A stretch of DNA of 64,000 nt, taken from contig CAWEET010000005.1 in the NCBI GenBank assembly GCA_963808165.1, positions 62,001 through 126,000 of the forward strand, in the 5' to 3' direction. The position numbers and the translations under genes were made by a program. Every line of letters begins with the position of its first letter. The stretch's first letter is position 1. This stretch comes from Thiosocius sp963808165. GTDB lineage: Bacteria; Pseudomonadota; Gammaproteobacteria; Chromatiales; Chromatiaceae. Under the pieces are notes generated by a model that saw only the letters and a program-made list of their open reading frames with translations, ran no database searches and was not told the DNA's origin. This document shows, piece by piece, positions 7,974 to 16,391 of this stretch.

Positions 7974-8939
7974 ATGGATGCCAACAGCATGCACATCCTA
8001 CTCGTCACCCCGGCGCCGGCAGGATCCCTGTCCGGCAACCGGGCCACGGCCAATCGATGGGCGCGCCTGTTGCGCTCGCTGGGCCATCGTGTGGATGTCG
8101 TGGTCGACTACCAGGGTCAGGGCGCCGACCTGATGGTTGCGCTGCACGCCTGGCGCAGCGCCGCCGCGATCCAGGCATTCTCCCGCGCCCATCCCGACCG
8201 GCCGTTGATCGTCGTGCTGACCGGGACTGACGCCTATCGGTTCATCCACAGCCATCCGGACGAGACGCGCGCCTCGCTGGTCGCAGCAGACCGGATTGTC
8301 GGTCTGCACCGTATGATCGCTGCCTGTGTGCCGGCTGACCAGCGTCGCAAGCTGCGGGTGATTTTTCAATCCGCCAGGCCGCTGACGGGTCGCAGGCCAC
8401 CGCGAACCGTCTTCCGTGTCTGCGTCGCCGGTCACTTGCGTGATGAGAAGGACCCGTTGCGCGCGGCCATGGCGGTGCGCGACCTGCCGGCAGGCAGCCG
8501 AATCCGTGTCGACGCCTATGGCAGGGCGCATAGTGAGGAATGGGCCGGCGCGGCCCGCGCCGAGGCGGCGACGAATCCGCGCTTTCGCTGGCATGGCGAG
8601 ATTGCGCACGGGCGGCTGCGTGACGTCTATCGACGTTCGCACCTTCTCGCCCTGACCTCTCGCATGGAGGGTGGCGCCAACGTGATCTCCGAGGCGGTGA
8701 TGGCGGACCTGCCTGTGCTTGCCTCGCGCATCCCCGGCTCGGTCGGGCTGCTCGGCGAAGACTATGCCGGCTACTACCCGGCCGAAGATACCCGGGCCCT
8801 GCGCGAGCTGTTGTTGCGGGCTGAGACGGACGCCCGGTTCTATGCCGGTCTCGAGACGGCCGGTCGCTCGCTGCGGCCGTTGTTCAGCGAGCAGGCAGAG
8901 ACGACCGGCTGGGCCGAACTGCTGGCCGAACTGACCTGA
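7974..8939 (+). CDS. senB: Selenosugar synthase SenB (glycosyltransferase family)
   Basis: A 321-aa glycosyltransferase-like protein with an N-terminal Rossmann half beginning HILLVTPAP and a C-terminal nucleotide-sugar half. The latter has CVAGHLRDEKDP near residue 150 and the donor-site segment SRMEGGANVISEAV near residue 230, the EGG..SEA pattern of GT-B retaining enzymes. In selenoneine biosynthesis SenB uses a UDP-sugar and selenophosphate to form the Se-C bond of a selenosugar, which SenA then uses. It is divergent from senA with 121 bases between them. Two start codons are possible (7974 and 7989); neither has a strong ribosome-binding site. No signal peptide or membrane segment is present, so it is cytosolic. 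Confidence 0.87.
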   Translation: MDANSMHILLVTPAPAGSLSGNRATANRWARLLRSLGHRVDVVVDYQGQGADLMVALHAWRSAAAIQAFSRAHPDRPLIVVLTGTDAYRFIHSHPDETRASLVAADRIVGLHRMIAACVPADQRRKLRVIFQSARPLTGRRPPRTVFRVCVAGHLRDEKDPLRAAMAVRDLPAGSRIRVDAYGRAHSEEWAGAARAEAATNPRFRWHGEIAHGRLRDVYRRSHLLALTSRMEGGANVISEAVMADLPVLASRIPGSVGLLGEDYAGYYPAEDTRALRELLLRAETDARFYAGLETAGRSLRPLFSEQAETTGWAELLAELT

Positions 8940-9066
8940 ATCGGGGCGGGCATTTCCGAAAGGACTCCGCGAACAATGCAGTTGCGGCAGTGGTTCGCGC
9001 ACAGGGCGCATCCACCGCCCCGATTGGCGACCGGCTCGGCAGTGGCGCACGCGGCAGAACGGCCGG

Positions 9067-9672
9067 TCAGAATGAATTCTCGGTAACCAGCGCTTCGAGC
9101 GGCAGCTGGCCAGGCTTGGGCCATGGATCCTTCGTGCCTTTTCCGATCGCTACCATCGGCCCCATGACGAAGTCGTCCGGCAGCCTGATCATTTCAGCGA
9201 CCTTGTCGATGTCGAATCCGATCATCGGGCAACTCTGGTAGCCCATCTCCTGGGCGACCAGCATCATCGTCTGCATCGCCATGCCGATCGAGCGTTGCGC
9301 CTCGTCGCGCTGCAACCATTCGCGCCCTTCGTGGAAAGGGCCCATCCAGTTGACCAGCAGCTCGGAAACCTCTTGCGGCGCAGCGGTCCAATAGCGCTCC
9401 GGATTCTTCCGCCAGGCCTTGGTATCGGCGGTGAAGAGCACCAGCAGTGAGGCATCGGTCATCTGAGCCTGATCGTTTCCGTAGTCCTTGCGAATCCTGG
9501 CCCGAAGCTCCGGATCGCGCAGAATCACGAACCGCCAATGCTGGGCATTGAAACTGGTAGGCGCCTGGATCGTCGCCTCCAGCAGTTTGCGCTCTTCGTC
9601 CTGGGTCAGTGCATGTCCGGCGTCGAATTGTTTGACGGCACGGCGGCTGTATACAGCTTCCAGTGTGTTCAT
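9067..9672 (-). CDS. Nitroreductase-family FMN oxidoreductase
   Basis: A 201-aa protein beginning MNTLEAVYSRRAVKQFD, the usual start of nitroreductases, in which SRRAxxxF contributes FMN phosphate contacts. APTSFNAQHWRF (about 37-48) is the conserved APSSxNxQPWxF motif. The C-terminal GPMVAIGKGTKDPWPKP corresponds to the second FMN-contact region. It likely uses NAD(P)H to reduce nitro compounds, quinones or an unsaturated substrate in the cytosol. The physiological substrate cannot be told from the sequence. It is monocistronic, leftward, and convergent with senB. Confidence 0.85.
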   Translation of the reverse strand: MNTLEAVYSRRAVKQFDAGHALTQDEERKLLEATIQAPTSFNAQHWRFVILRDPELRARIRKDYGNDQAQMTDASLLVLFTADTKAWRKNPERYWTAAPQEVSELLVNWMGPFHEGREWLQRDEAQRSIGMAMQTMMLVAQEMGYQSCPMIGFDIDKVAEMIRLPDDFVMGPMVAIGKGTKDPWPKPGQLPLEALVTENSF

Positions 9673-9828
9673 GTTTTACTCCAGCTGGTCAATGGTCCGT
9701 TGGTGTTCAAATACCCGGGGTGGCCTGCGTGTCGGCGAAGCGGGTAACAGCGTTGAGACCGCATGGCGTGGTCGGGCTTACCCTCGTTCATGGTTCGTCT
9801 CGTCGTGTGCGGCGCGCACAGGCCTCGA

Positions 9829-10479
9829 TCAGTCACTGCGAAAACCGGCGGCCTTGTGTGAGCCATCGCAGAAGGGCTTGTTGTTCGATGCGCCACAGCG
9901 GCAAAGTGCCACCTTGTCGCCGCGCCAGGCCGGGCGGCCGCTGCCGGAGGTCAGGGTCACGCCGCCGGACAGGACCAGCGGGCCGTCCTTCAGCGGTGTG
10001 ATCTGCAAGACGCCTTTCGGTGCATCGAACCCGGTGCCCTTCTCGCCGATCGCGCCATAGTCCTCGAACCCGGCCTTGAGATGGCTGTTGTCACAGAACG
10101 GCTTGCTCCTGGACTGCCCGCAGCGGCAAAGGGCCGCACGGTAGCGGACACCGGGCATATCATCCGGTGCGCCCTCGATCGCCAGTTCTCCCGACACGTA
10201 GAGTGGACCGTTGTAGCTGACCTGCACCTTGTTCGTCTGACCGGCCTGTTCCGCATCGCCGGATCTGCTCGTATAGGTCAGGGCGCCGCTGGGGCAGCGT
10301 TCGCAGACCTCGGCAACCTCGGCCGCGCTTGTCTTGTCTGGCAGGCACCAGGGATCTCGACCGGCTACGAACAGTTCTCCCTCGGACTGACCGCATTCGC
10401 CGATATGGATGCACAGTCGTCGATCCCAATGCACATCGATGGTCTCGCCCGGAAAATCGTAGACTTTCTTCTCACTCAT
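9829..10479 (-). CDS. CDGSH iron-sulfur protein with ferredoxin-like N-terminal domain
   Basis: A 216-aa protein with three cysteine modules. The N-terminal 70 residues form a divergent 4Fe-4S mono-cluster domain, with CIHIGECGQ near 24 and CERCPSGAL near 60. Two CDGSH modules follow: CRCGQSRSKPFCDNSH near 125 and CRCGASNNKPFCDGSH near 195. Each has the three-Cys-one-His pattern that binds a 2Fe-2S cluster. Such proteins are cytosolic and probably act in electron transfer or iron-sulfur homeostasis. It lies between a nitroreductase and a gene-poor stretch, so no partner is implied. Confidence 0.88.
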   Translation of the reverse strand: MSEKKVYDFPGETIDVHWDRRLCIHIGECGQSEGELFVAGRDPWCLPDKTSAAEVAEVCERCPSGALTYTSRSGDAEQAGQTNKVQVSYNGPLYVSGELAIEGAPDDMPGVRYRAALCRCGQSRSKPFCDNSHLKAGFEDYGAIGEKGTGFDAPKGVLQITPLKDGPLVLSGGVTLTSGSGRPAWRGDKVALCRCGASNNKPFCDGSHKAAGFRSD

Positions 10480-10972
10480 GCTCTCGCTTCCTTTGATGGT
10501 GGAACCCTGGGTCTGCCGGGCAGTATTCCCACCGTAAGGTTCGTGCGCATAAGCTAGTGAATAGCTGGAACAAGATAAACAGCGTTTTACGCAATGGATT
10601 TGTGCGCCTGCTGCAACGATCCGTTTATAGGCCTGCTCGGCGCGTGGAAGGTGGCGATGCCTGTGGCCGGACTCGTGGCGATTCGGTCATCGACGACGGG
10701 ATTCTGCATTTCGTTGTTCCGATTGGCTTTTCGGAAAGCGCTGTCGAGATCCCGATCCATGTCTACGCCATGACGACATCGTGCCAACCCCATGTCGAAG
10801 TGCGCGGGCGTCTTGACTTGTCGATCCGACGGGCAGTCCGGCACGTGGCAACAAGGCGGGCAAAACCGACCCGCGTGCCTGTCGTGGAGCACGCAAAGCA
10901 AGGAGCGACCGCGCGTCTCCAGCGATGAGACAGCCGCATGATGGCACCGTTGGCGGGTCGTTGCGACGGGCG
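10480..10972. other. Gene-poor stretch, nothing recognised
   Basis: Open frames exist on both strands (for example 10557-10928 rightward and 10587-10901 leftward), but their translations are Arg/Pro-rich, lack recognisable motifs and overlap one another. The leftmost part must hold the promoter of the CDGSH gene. I see no RNA gene, repeat or terminator with confidence. Confidence 0.4.
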
Positions 10973-11767
10973 TTACGCAGGTTGCTTCCAGGCCGGCTTG
11001 CGCTTCTGCATAAAGGCGTCGATGCCTTCGGCTGCATCCTCATGCATCATATTGCAGGCCATCACCCCGCTGGCATAGTCGTAGGCTTGCGCCACCCCCA
11101 TCTCCAACTGCCGGTAGAACATCTCCTTGCCGGTACGGATCGCCATCGCGGATTTGGCGCAGATCGCGTCGCACAGTCGGGTCACCGTCTGATCCAGCTG
11201 TTCAGCCGGCACGGCATGGTTGATCAAGCCCTCCACGACCGCCTGCTCGGCGCTGATGAACTCGCCGGTCAGCAGCATCTCCAGTGCCCTCTTGCGACCG
11301 ACATTGCGCGCCAGCGCGACGCTGGGCGTGCTGCAGAACAGCCCCACGTTGATGCCGGAGACGGCGAATCGGGCCTTGTCCGAAGCCACCGCGAGATCGC
11401 AGGAGGCGACCAGTTGACACCCGGCCGCGGTGGCGACGCCGTGCACGCGCGCAATCACCGGCTGCGGCTGCCGCATGATGGTCTGCATCAGCACGCCGCA
11501 GCGGCTGAACAGCCCCTGGTAGTAGGTCTCTTCGGGGTGGCCGCGCATCTGTTTCAGGTCGTGACCTGCGCAATAGGCGCGCCCGTTGGCGGCCAGTACG
11601 ATCACCCGCACCGCCGAATCCTGCGCCACGGCGTCCAGCTCCTGTTGAAGGCCGTCCAGGAGTTCATCGGACAGCGCATTGAACTGGTCTGGTCGATTCA
11701 GTGTGAGCGTCACCACGCCCTCGCCATTATCGGTCTTCAGAAGTACCGAATCCGCCTCGCTGCTCAT
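10973..11767 (-). CDS. Enoyl-CoA hydratase/isomerase family protein
   Basis: A 264-aa crotonase-fold protein. The start at 11767 is supported by an AAAGGAGGGG ribosome-binding site about 3 bases upstream; the frame is open further upstream but without support. YCAGHDLKQM (about 70) forms the first half of the oxyanion hole, and GVATAAGCQLVASCDLAVAS (about 112-131) carries the second. The acidic residues typical of hydratases are not all obvious at the expected positions, so isomerase or another crotonase activity is possible. The C-terminus (AAEGIDAFMQKRKPAW) is standard. It resembles the ECHDC3-type subgroup. It stands alone, leftward. Confidence 0.88.
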   Translation of the reverse strand: MSSEADSVLLKTDNGEGVVTLTLNRPDQFNALSDELLDGLQQELDAVAQDSAVRVIVLAANGRAYCAGHDLKQMRGHPEETYYQGLFSRCGVLMQTIMRQPQPVIARVHGVATAAGCQLVASCDLAVASDKARFAVSGINVGLFCSTPSVALARNVGRKRALEMLLTGEFISAEQAVVEGLINHAVPAEQLDQTVTRLCDAICAKSAMAIRTGKEMFYRQLEMGVAQAYDYASGVMACNMMHEDAAEGIDAFMQKRKPAWKQPA

Positions 11768-12117
11768 ATCCCCTCCTTTCATTTTTCGTCTGTTCGACAG
11801 CCTGAGAATACCGGTGCACGTCGCGCCGCCCAGCGTCACCCTTCGGCAAGGTATCATTGAAATGGCCCTGGCGGCGTTGGGGTAGACTGGCGGCGGCGGA
11901 CTATCCGGCCGAGGTCCGCGTAACCGTGCAGCGGCGGCGTGGCTGGTGTCGACCATCTGCGCCGCGGGAGGCCCGCTGCCGAGGGTTTCGCCGGGGGGCT
12001 GCCGGAAAGACCCTAATAATTTCGCTGTTTACGGCCTATACCTTAAAGGTCCGGCCTGACACTGGCCCAATTCAATTGACTCTTGGCAAGATTTCCAGAT
12101 CAAAAGGAGAAAAACGG
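11768..12117. promoter_or_regulatory. Divergent promoter region of enoyl-CoA hydratase and usp genes
   Basis: This 350-bp region separates two divergent genes. The last 110 bases are distinctly AT-richer (ATAATTTCGCTGTTTACGG, TTCAATTGACTC), as expected for promoters of the rightward stress-protein gene. A TTGACT hexamer is visible near 12076. No operator or riboswitch was recognised. Confidence 0.35.
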
Positions 12118-12543
12118 ATGCGAAGATTCGAAAAGATTCTGGTTGCGATCGATCTGGGGGAGGACAGCTCGTGGAAGGATGCGCTGCCCACGGCGGTCGA
12201 CCAGGCGCAACATGCCGGTGGCAAACTGCACATCGTCACCGTCGTCCCCGAACCGCCCCCGCAGCTTGCCTGGTTGCCGGAGGACTACAGCAGCAAGATG
12301 ATCGCACACGCCGAATCGCAACTGGCGAAGCTGATCGAAACCAACGTTCCGAAAGAGATGGGGGCCCAGGCGCACGTGCGCCAGGGAACGATCTACAGCG
12401 AGATCGTCAAGCTTGCAACTGCTATCGACATCGACCTGATCGTCATGGCCTCTCACCGGCCCGAGCTCAAAGATTATCTGCTGGGTCCGAATGCGGCGCG
12501 GGTTTTGCGTCATGCCGGGTGCCCGGTATTGGTCGTTCGTTGA
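12118..12543 (+). CDS. Universal stress protein (UspA family)
   Basis: A 141-aa single-domain Usp. The ATG at 12118 is preceded by AAAAGGAGA at good spacing, so the longer frame upstream is not used. It begins RFEKILVAIDLGE, the conserved first strand with the ATP-binding Asp. Near the C-terminus MASHRPELKDYLLG..A.RVLRHAGCPVLVVR corresponds to the G-x2-G-x9-G(S/T) nucleotide-loop region, but its glycines are only partly kept, so ATP binding is uncertain. Such proteins are cytosolic dimers induced by starvation or stress. It lies 187 bases before the symporter gene on the same strand; co-transcription is possible but not shown. Confidence 0.88.
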   Translation: MRRFEKILVAIDLGEDSSWKDALPTAVDQAQHAGGKLHIVTVVPEPPPQLAWLPEDYSSKMIAHAESQLAKLIETNVPKEMGAQAHVRQGTIYSEIVKLATAIDIDLIVMASHRPELKDYLLGPNAARVLRHAGCPVLVVR

Positions 12544-12730
12544 TTGCGTCGACATTGGCTCATTCAAATCTTGCCATACAGCGGGTTCGGTCTGGTGCTT
12601 CAGCGCTGCCCGAATGGCCTGTGATGGCAGCAAAAAATACCCACCATCCTTTGCGCGCAAGCGCTGTTTCGCCCGGCAGTCCGTGGCGTTTTTCCCAAGG
12701 GGATGTGTCTAAAACTGGAGGATTTGCTTC

Positions 12731-14110
12731 GTGGAAGCTCTGACAAATGCGGTAAGCGCGATCAATGGTGTGGTCTGGGGCCCGGTGATGCTGGTGCTCA
12801 TTCTTGGTACCGGCCTTTTTCTGCAGGTGGGCCTCAAGTTTCTGCCGATACGCAAACTCGGCTACGGCTTCAGCCTGTTATGGAAGGGGCGCGTGCCTCC
12901 GCGCGGGAGAAAAGGCGAAATCAGCCCATTCAATGCGTTGATGACGTCTCTGGCGGCGACCATCGGCACGGGTAACATCGCCGGCGTCGCGACCGCGATC
13001 TTTCTCGGCGGACCGGGCGCACTCTTCTGGATGTGGTGTACCGCGCTGGTCGGTATGGCAACCAAGTTTGCCGAAGCCGTCTGTGCGGTGAAGTACCGGG
13101 AAGTCGACGAACTCGGCAACCATGTCGGCGGCCCCATGTACTACATCAAGAACGGTCTGAGCAAAAAGTGGCTGTGGCTGGCGCCGACGTTCGCCGGGTT
13201 CGGGACGATCGCCGGCTTCGGTATCGGTAACACGGTGCAGGCGAACTCGGTCGCCGATGTGCTGAGTTCCTCCTACGGTATCCCCGCCTGGGCGACCGGC
13301 GTGGTGCTGCTGGTGATGGTGGGCGCGGTGATCCTTGGCGGTATCCGGCGTATCGCGCAGGTTGCCGGCAAGTTGGTGCCCTTCATGGCGATTGCCTACC
13401 TGTTGGCTGGCCTGATCGTGCTGGGTATCAACTTCGCCGAGATACCGGCCGCGCTCGGGTTGATTTTCACTCACGCCTTTACCCCCACGGCGGCAACCGG
13501 CGGTTTTGCCGGGGCGGCGGTGTGGGCCGCAATCCGCTTCGGCGTTGCGCGCGGGGTGTTCTCCAACGAGGCCGGCCTGGGGAGTGCGCCGATCGCGCAC
13601 GCGGCAGCGCAGACCAAGGGCCCGGTGAACCAGGGTCTGGTTGCGATGTTGGGTACCTTCATCGACACGCTCATCGTGTGCAGCATCACCGGCCTGGCGA
13701 TCATCACCTCAGGCGCCTGGACCTCCGGTGAGACCGGTGCGTCCCTGACCTCCGCGGCGTTCGAGGCCGCAATACCCGGCGTGGGTGCGCACGTCGTGAC
13801 CATTGCGCTGGCCGTTTTCGCATTCACGACCATGCTCGGTTGGTCGTTCTATGGCGAAAAATGCGTGGAGTATCTGTTCGGCGTGAAGTCCATCCAGCCT
13901 TTCCGTATCCTCTGGTGCCTGGCGGTACCACTCGGCGCCACCGCCGACCTGGGTTTCATCTGGCTGCTGGCCGACACCTTGAACGCCCTGATGGCGGTGC
14001 CCAATCTCATCGCGCTGATACTGCTGAGCCCTGTGGTGTTCAAGCTGACCCGGGAATTCTTTGCCAGTGGCGGGGCAAGTGAAGAGAAGGCGGCGGCCAC
14101 CGCGGACTGA
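12731..14110 (+). CDS. Alanine/glycine:sodium symporter (AgcS family)
   Basis: A 459-aa integral membrane transporter with about 11 hydrophobic segments. The GTG start at 12731 has GGAGG about 9 bases upstream. Family signatures are visible: SPFNALMTSLAATIGTGNIAGV (about 60-81), FLGGPGALFWMW, and GVARGVFSNEAGLGSAPIAHAA (about 270-290) including the characteristic SNEAGLGS. These transporters import alanine or glycine, often including D-alanine, with sodium. The next three genes on the same strand process D-glutamate and D-amino acids, so a role in D-alanine or glycine uptake for that pathway is a reasonable inference. The gap to dgcN is 248 bases, so it may have its own transcript. Confidence 0.9.
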   Translation: MEALTNAVSAINGVVWGPVMLVLILGTGLFLQVGLKFLPIRKLGYGFSLLWKGRVPPRGRKGEISPFNALMTSLAATIGTGNIAGVATAIFLGGPGALFWMWCTALVGMATKFAEAVCAVKYREVDELGNHVGGPMYYIKNGLSKKWLWLAPTFAGFGTIAGFGIGNTVQANSVADVLSSSYGIPAWATGVVLLVMVGAVILGGIRRIAQVAGKLVPFMAIAYLLAGLIVLGINFAEIPAALGLIFTHAFTPTAATGGFAGAAVWAAIRFGVARGVFSNEAGLGSAPIAHAAAQTKGPVNQGLVAMLGTFIDTLIVCSITGLAIITSGAWTSGETGASLTSAAFEAAIPGVGAHVVTIALAVFAFTTMLGWSFYGEKCVEYLFGVKSIQPFRILWCLAVPLGATADLGFIWLLADTLNALMAVPNLIALILLSPVVFKLTREFFASGGASEEKAAATAD

Positions 14111-14358
14111 ACCGTGGACAGGGAGGGCACCGGGCCGCTCAGGCCCGGGTACCCAGCAGCGGGCCTGAGCCGCAGCGCTCGACAGGTGTGTTGCGCGTCG
14201 CAGTCCTGACCGGGGCGGCGCGAGGGGCCTAGAAGAAAGCAGCGTTTGCCAGGGTGGCGAGGATCCGCGCCGGTCACCGGCGTGGTCGTCCCGGGGGCGT
14301 CGTAACAGCGATGGCCTCGATCGGGTGAAACTCAACAGTTGATGACAGGGCATGGGGT

Positions 14359-15357
14359 ATGAATATCCAGACACCTTACCTTTTGTTTCTGGGCGATGCC
14401 GCAGATCCCCTGGCTGCCAAAGTGGCCCAGGGGATCTGCGACTGGAGGCCCGACAATGCGGTCGGTCAGTTGCGAATGCCGGGTTGTAACGCCGATCTGG
14501 GTTTGCAGGATATGACCATTGCGCAGGCGGTTGCCGCCGGTGCAAAGACGCTGGTCATCGGCGTGGCCAATCGCGGTGGTGTGATTTCCGATGCCTGGGT
14601 GGCAATCCTGCGCGACGCCCTGGCCCAGGGCTTGGATGTCGCCGCCGGTCTGCACGAGCGGCTGGCCGACGTCCCCGGCTTGAAGGCCGAAGCCGACCGG
14701 CTGGGCCGCAGCCTGTTCGATGTGCGCCACCCGACCCGGACGTTCGACGTCGGGGCCGGAGTGAAGCGCAGCGGCAAGCGCCTGCTGCCGGTGGGCACCG
14801 ATTGTTCCTGCGGAAAAATGTACGCCGCGCTGGCGATCGAGCAGGCGATGCGGTCGCGCGGCATCAACGCGGATTTCCGCGCCACCGGTCAGACCGGCAT
14901 CCTGATCACCGGTGCAGGCGTTTGTGTCGATGCGGTGGTGGCCGATTTCATCTCCGGCGCGGTCGAATGGCTGTCCCCGGACAACGAAGACGATCACTGG
15001 GACATCGTCGAAGGCCAGGGCTCGCTGTTTCACCCCTCGTTCGCCGGCGTCACGACCGGGCTGATTCACGGTGCCCAGCCGGATGCACTGGTGCTGTGCC
15101 ACGAACCGACACGGACCCACATGCGCGGTCTTCCCGATTTCCCGATTCCCGACCTCGGCGAGTGCATGGACGCCTCACTGCGTGTGGCCTACCTGACCAA
15201 CCCCGAAGCCAGGTTCGTCGGTGTCGCGGTGAATACATCGAGACTGGGTGAACGGGAGGCCGATGATTACCTGAAACGGACCGAGCAGGAGCTGGGCCTG
15301 GTGACGGTCGACCCCTTGCGCAACGGCGTGGCACGCATCATCGACCAGTTGCCCTGA
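14359..15357 (+). CDS. dgcN: D-glutamate N-acetyltransferase DgcN (DUF1611)
   Basis: A 332-aa DUF1611-family protein. The N-terminal third is Rossmann-like. The central part has a P-loop-like GTDCSCGKMYAA (about 149-160), and the C-terminal domain includes LCHEPTRTHMRG and VAVNTSRL. DUF1611 proteins paired with an enolase-superfamily epimerase were identified as DgcN in marine Proteobacteria, where they acetylate D-glutamate to N-acetyl-D-glutamate. The downstream gene starts within its stop codon (TGATG, one-base overlap), indicating translational coupling, and is exactly the expected partner DgcA. I am confident of the family; the acetyltransferase role rests on this gene pair. Confidence 0.82.
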   Translation: MNIQTPYLLFLGDAADPLAAKVAQGICDWRPDNAVGQLRMPGCNADLGLQDMTIAQAVAAGAKTLVIGVANRGGVISDAWVAILRDALAQGLDVAAGLHERLADVPGLKAEADRLGRSLFDVRHPTRTFDVGAGVKRSGKRLLPVGTDCSCGKMYAALAIEQAMRSRGINADFRATGQTGILITGAGVCVDAVVADFISGAVEWLSPDNEDDHWDIVEGQGSLFHPSFAGVTTGLIHGAQPDALVLCHEPTRTHMRGLPDFPIPDLGECMDASLRVAYLTNPEARFVGVAVNTSRLGEREADDYLKRTEQELGLVTVDPLRNGVARIIDQLP

Positions 15358-16337
15358 TGGCCGAACTGTCCGTCAGCGCCGAATCCTGGCCGATCCGCGG
15401 CAGTTTCAGGATTTCGCGTGGCGCCAAGACCTCGGCCGATACGCTGCGGGTCGAGTTGCATCACGGTGGCTTCCTGGGACATGGCGAATGCGTCCCCTAC
15501 GCACGCTACGGTGAATCGCGTGACTCGGTGATCGGGCAGATCGAGTCAGTGAGGCAGGACATTCGCAACGGCATGGAGCGGGTGCAGCTGCAACAGCAGT
15601 TGCCGCCGGGTGCGGCGCGCAATGCATTGGACTGTGCGTTCTGGGATCTGCAGGCGAAGATGTCGCGGCAAGGCGTCTGCGAACTGCTCGCAGTGCCACG
15701 CATGCAACCGCTGACCACCGCGTACACCCTGTCTCTGGACAGCCCGGCGAACATGCACAGGGCCGCGCTGGAGCATGCCGACCGGCCGCTGTTGAAGCTC
15801 AAGCTCGCCGGTGACGGCGACATCGACCGCGTGCGCGCCGTCCGCCAGGGCGCGCCGACAGCGCGCCTGATCGTGGACGCCAACGAAGGCTGGGACGTCG
15901 GCAGCTATCGCGCGATGGTGCCCGAGTTGATGCAACTCGGGGTGGAAATGATCGAGCAGCCGCTGCCTGCGGCGCAAGACGAGGCGCTGCGCTCGCTGGA
16001 CCGGCCGATAGCGATCTGCGCCGACGAGTCCTGCCACGCAACCGGGTCCTTGCCGCAGATCGTCGACCGATACGACATGGTCAATATCAAGCTGGACAAG
16101 GCCGGTGGCCTGACCGAGGCGCTGCAACTGCGCAAGGCCGCCGAGGCCGAGGGGCTGCAGATCATGGTCGGCAGCATGCTGGCCACTTCGCTGGCGATGG
16201 CGCCGGCGATGCTGCTTGCACAGGGCGCCGCGATCGTGGATCTGGATGGCCCGCTGCTGCTGGAACGCGATCGCCGGCCGGGACTGAGGTTCGAGCGCAG
16301 CCGGGTGTTTCCGCCGCCGCCCGAGTTATGGGGGTGA
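15357..16337 (+). CDS. dgcA: N-acetyl-D-glutamate racemase DgcA (enolase superfamily)
   Basis: A 326-aa enolase-superfamily enzyme related to L-Ala-D/L-Glu dipeptide epimerases. The first catalytic Lys is in LLKLKLAG (about 145). Metal ligands are VDANEGW (Asp, about 172), the Glu of MIEQPLP (about 198) and the Asp of CADESCH (about 223). The second Lys of the racemase pair is in VNIKLDKAGG (about 246). In the D-glutamate pathway DgcA converts N-acetyl-D-glutamate to N-acetyl-L-glutamate, which can feed arginine synthesis or be deacetylated. It overlaps dgcN by one base. A dipeptide epimerase role in murein recycling is the alternative, but the dgcN coupling and the downstream D-transaminase argue against it. 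Confidence 0.83.
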   Translation: MAELSVSAESWPIRGSFRISRGAKTSADTLRVELHHGGFLGHGECVPYARYGESRDSVIGQIESVRQDIRNGMERVQLQQQLPPGAARNALDCAFWDLQAKMSRQGVCELLAVPRMQPLTTAYTLSLDSPANMHRAALEHADRPLLKLKLAGDGDIDRVRAVRQGAPTARLIVDANEGWDVGSYRAMVPELMQLGVEMIEQPLPAAQDEALRSLDRPIAICADESCHATGSLPQIVDRYDMVNIKLDKAGGLTEALQLRKAAEAEGLQIMVGSMLATSLAMAPAMLLAQGAAIVDLDGPLLLERDRRPGLRFERSRVFPPPPELWG

Positions 16338-16391
16338 ACGCGTCGTGGGTACGACGCATTCGTCCGGGTCTGGATTGTCAGGAGAATGGGA

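Noticed and set aside
10557..10928. Rightward 123-aa frame in the gene-poor stretch
   Set aside because: It overlaps equally long frames on the other strand, has an Arg-rich composition and shows no ribosome-binding site or known motif.
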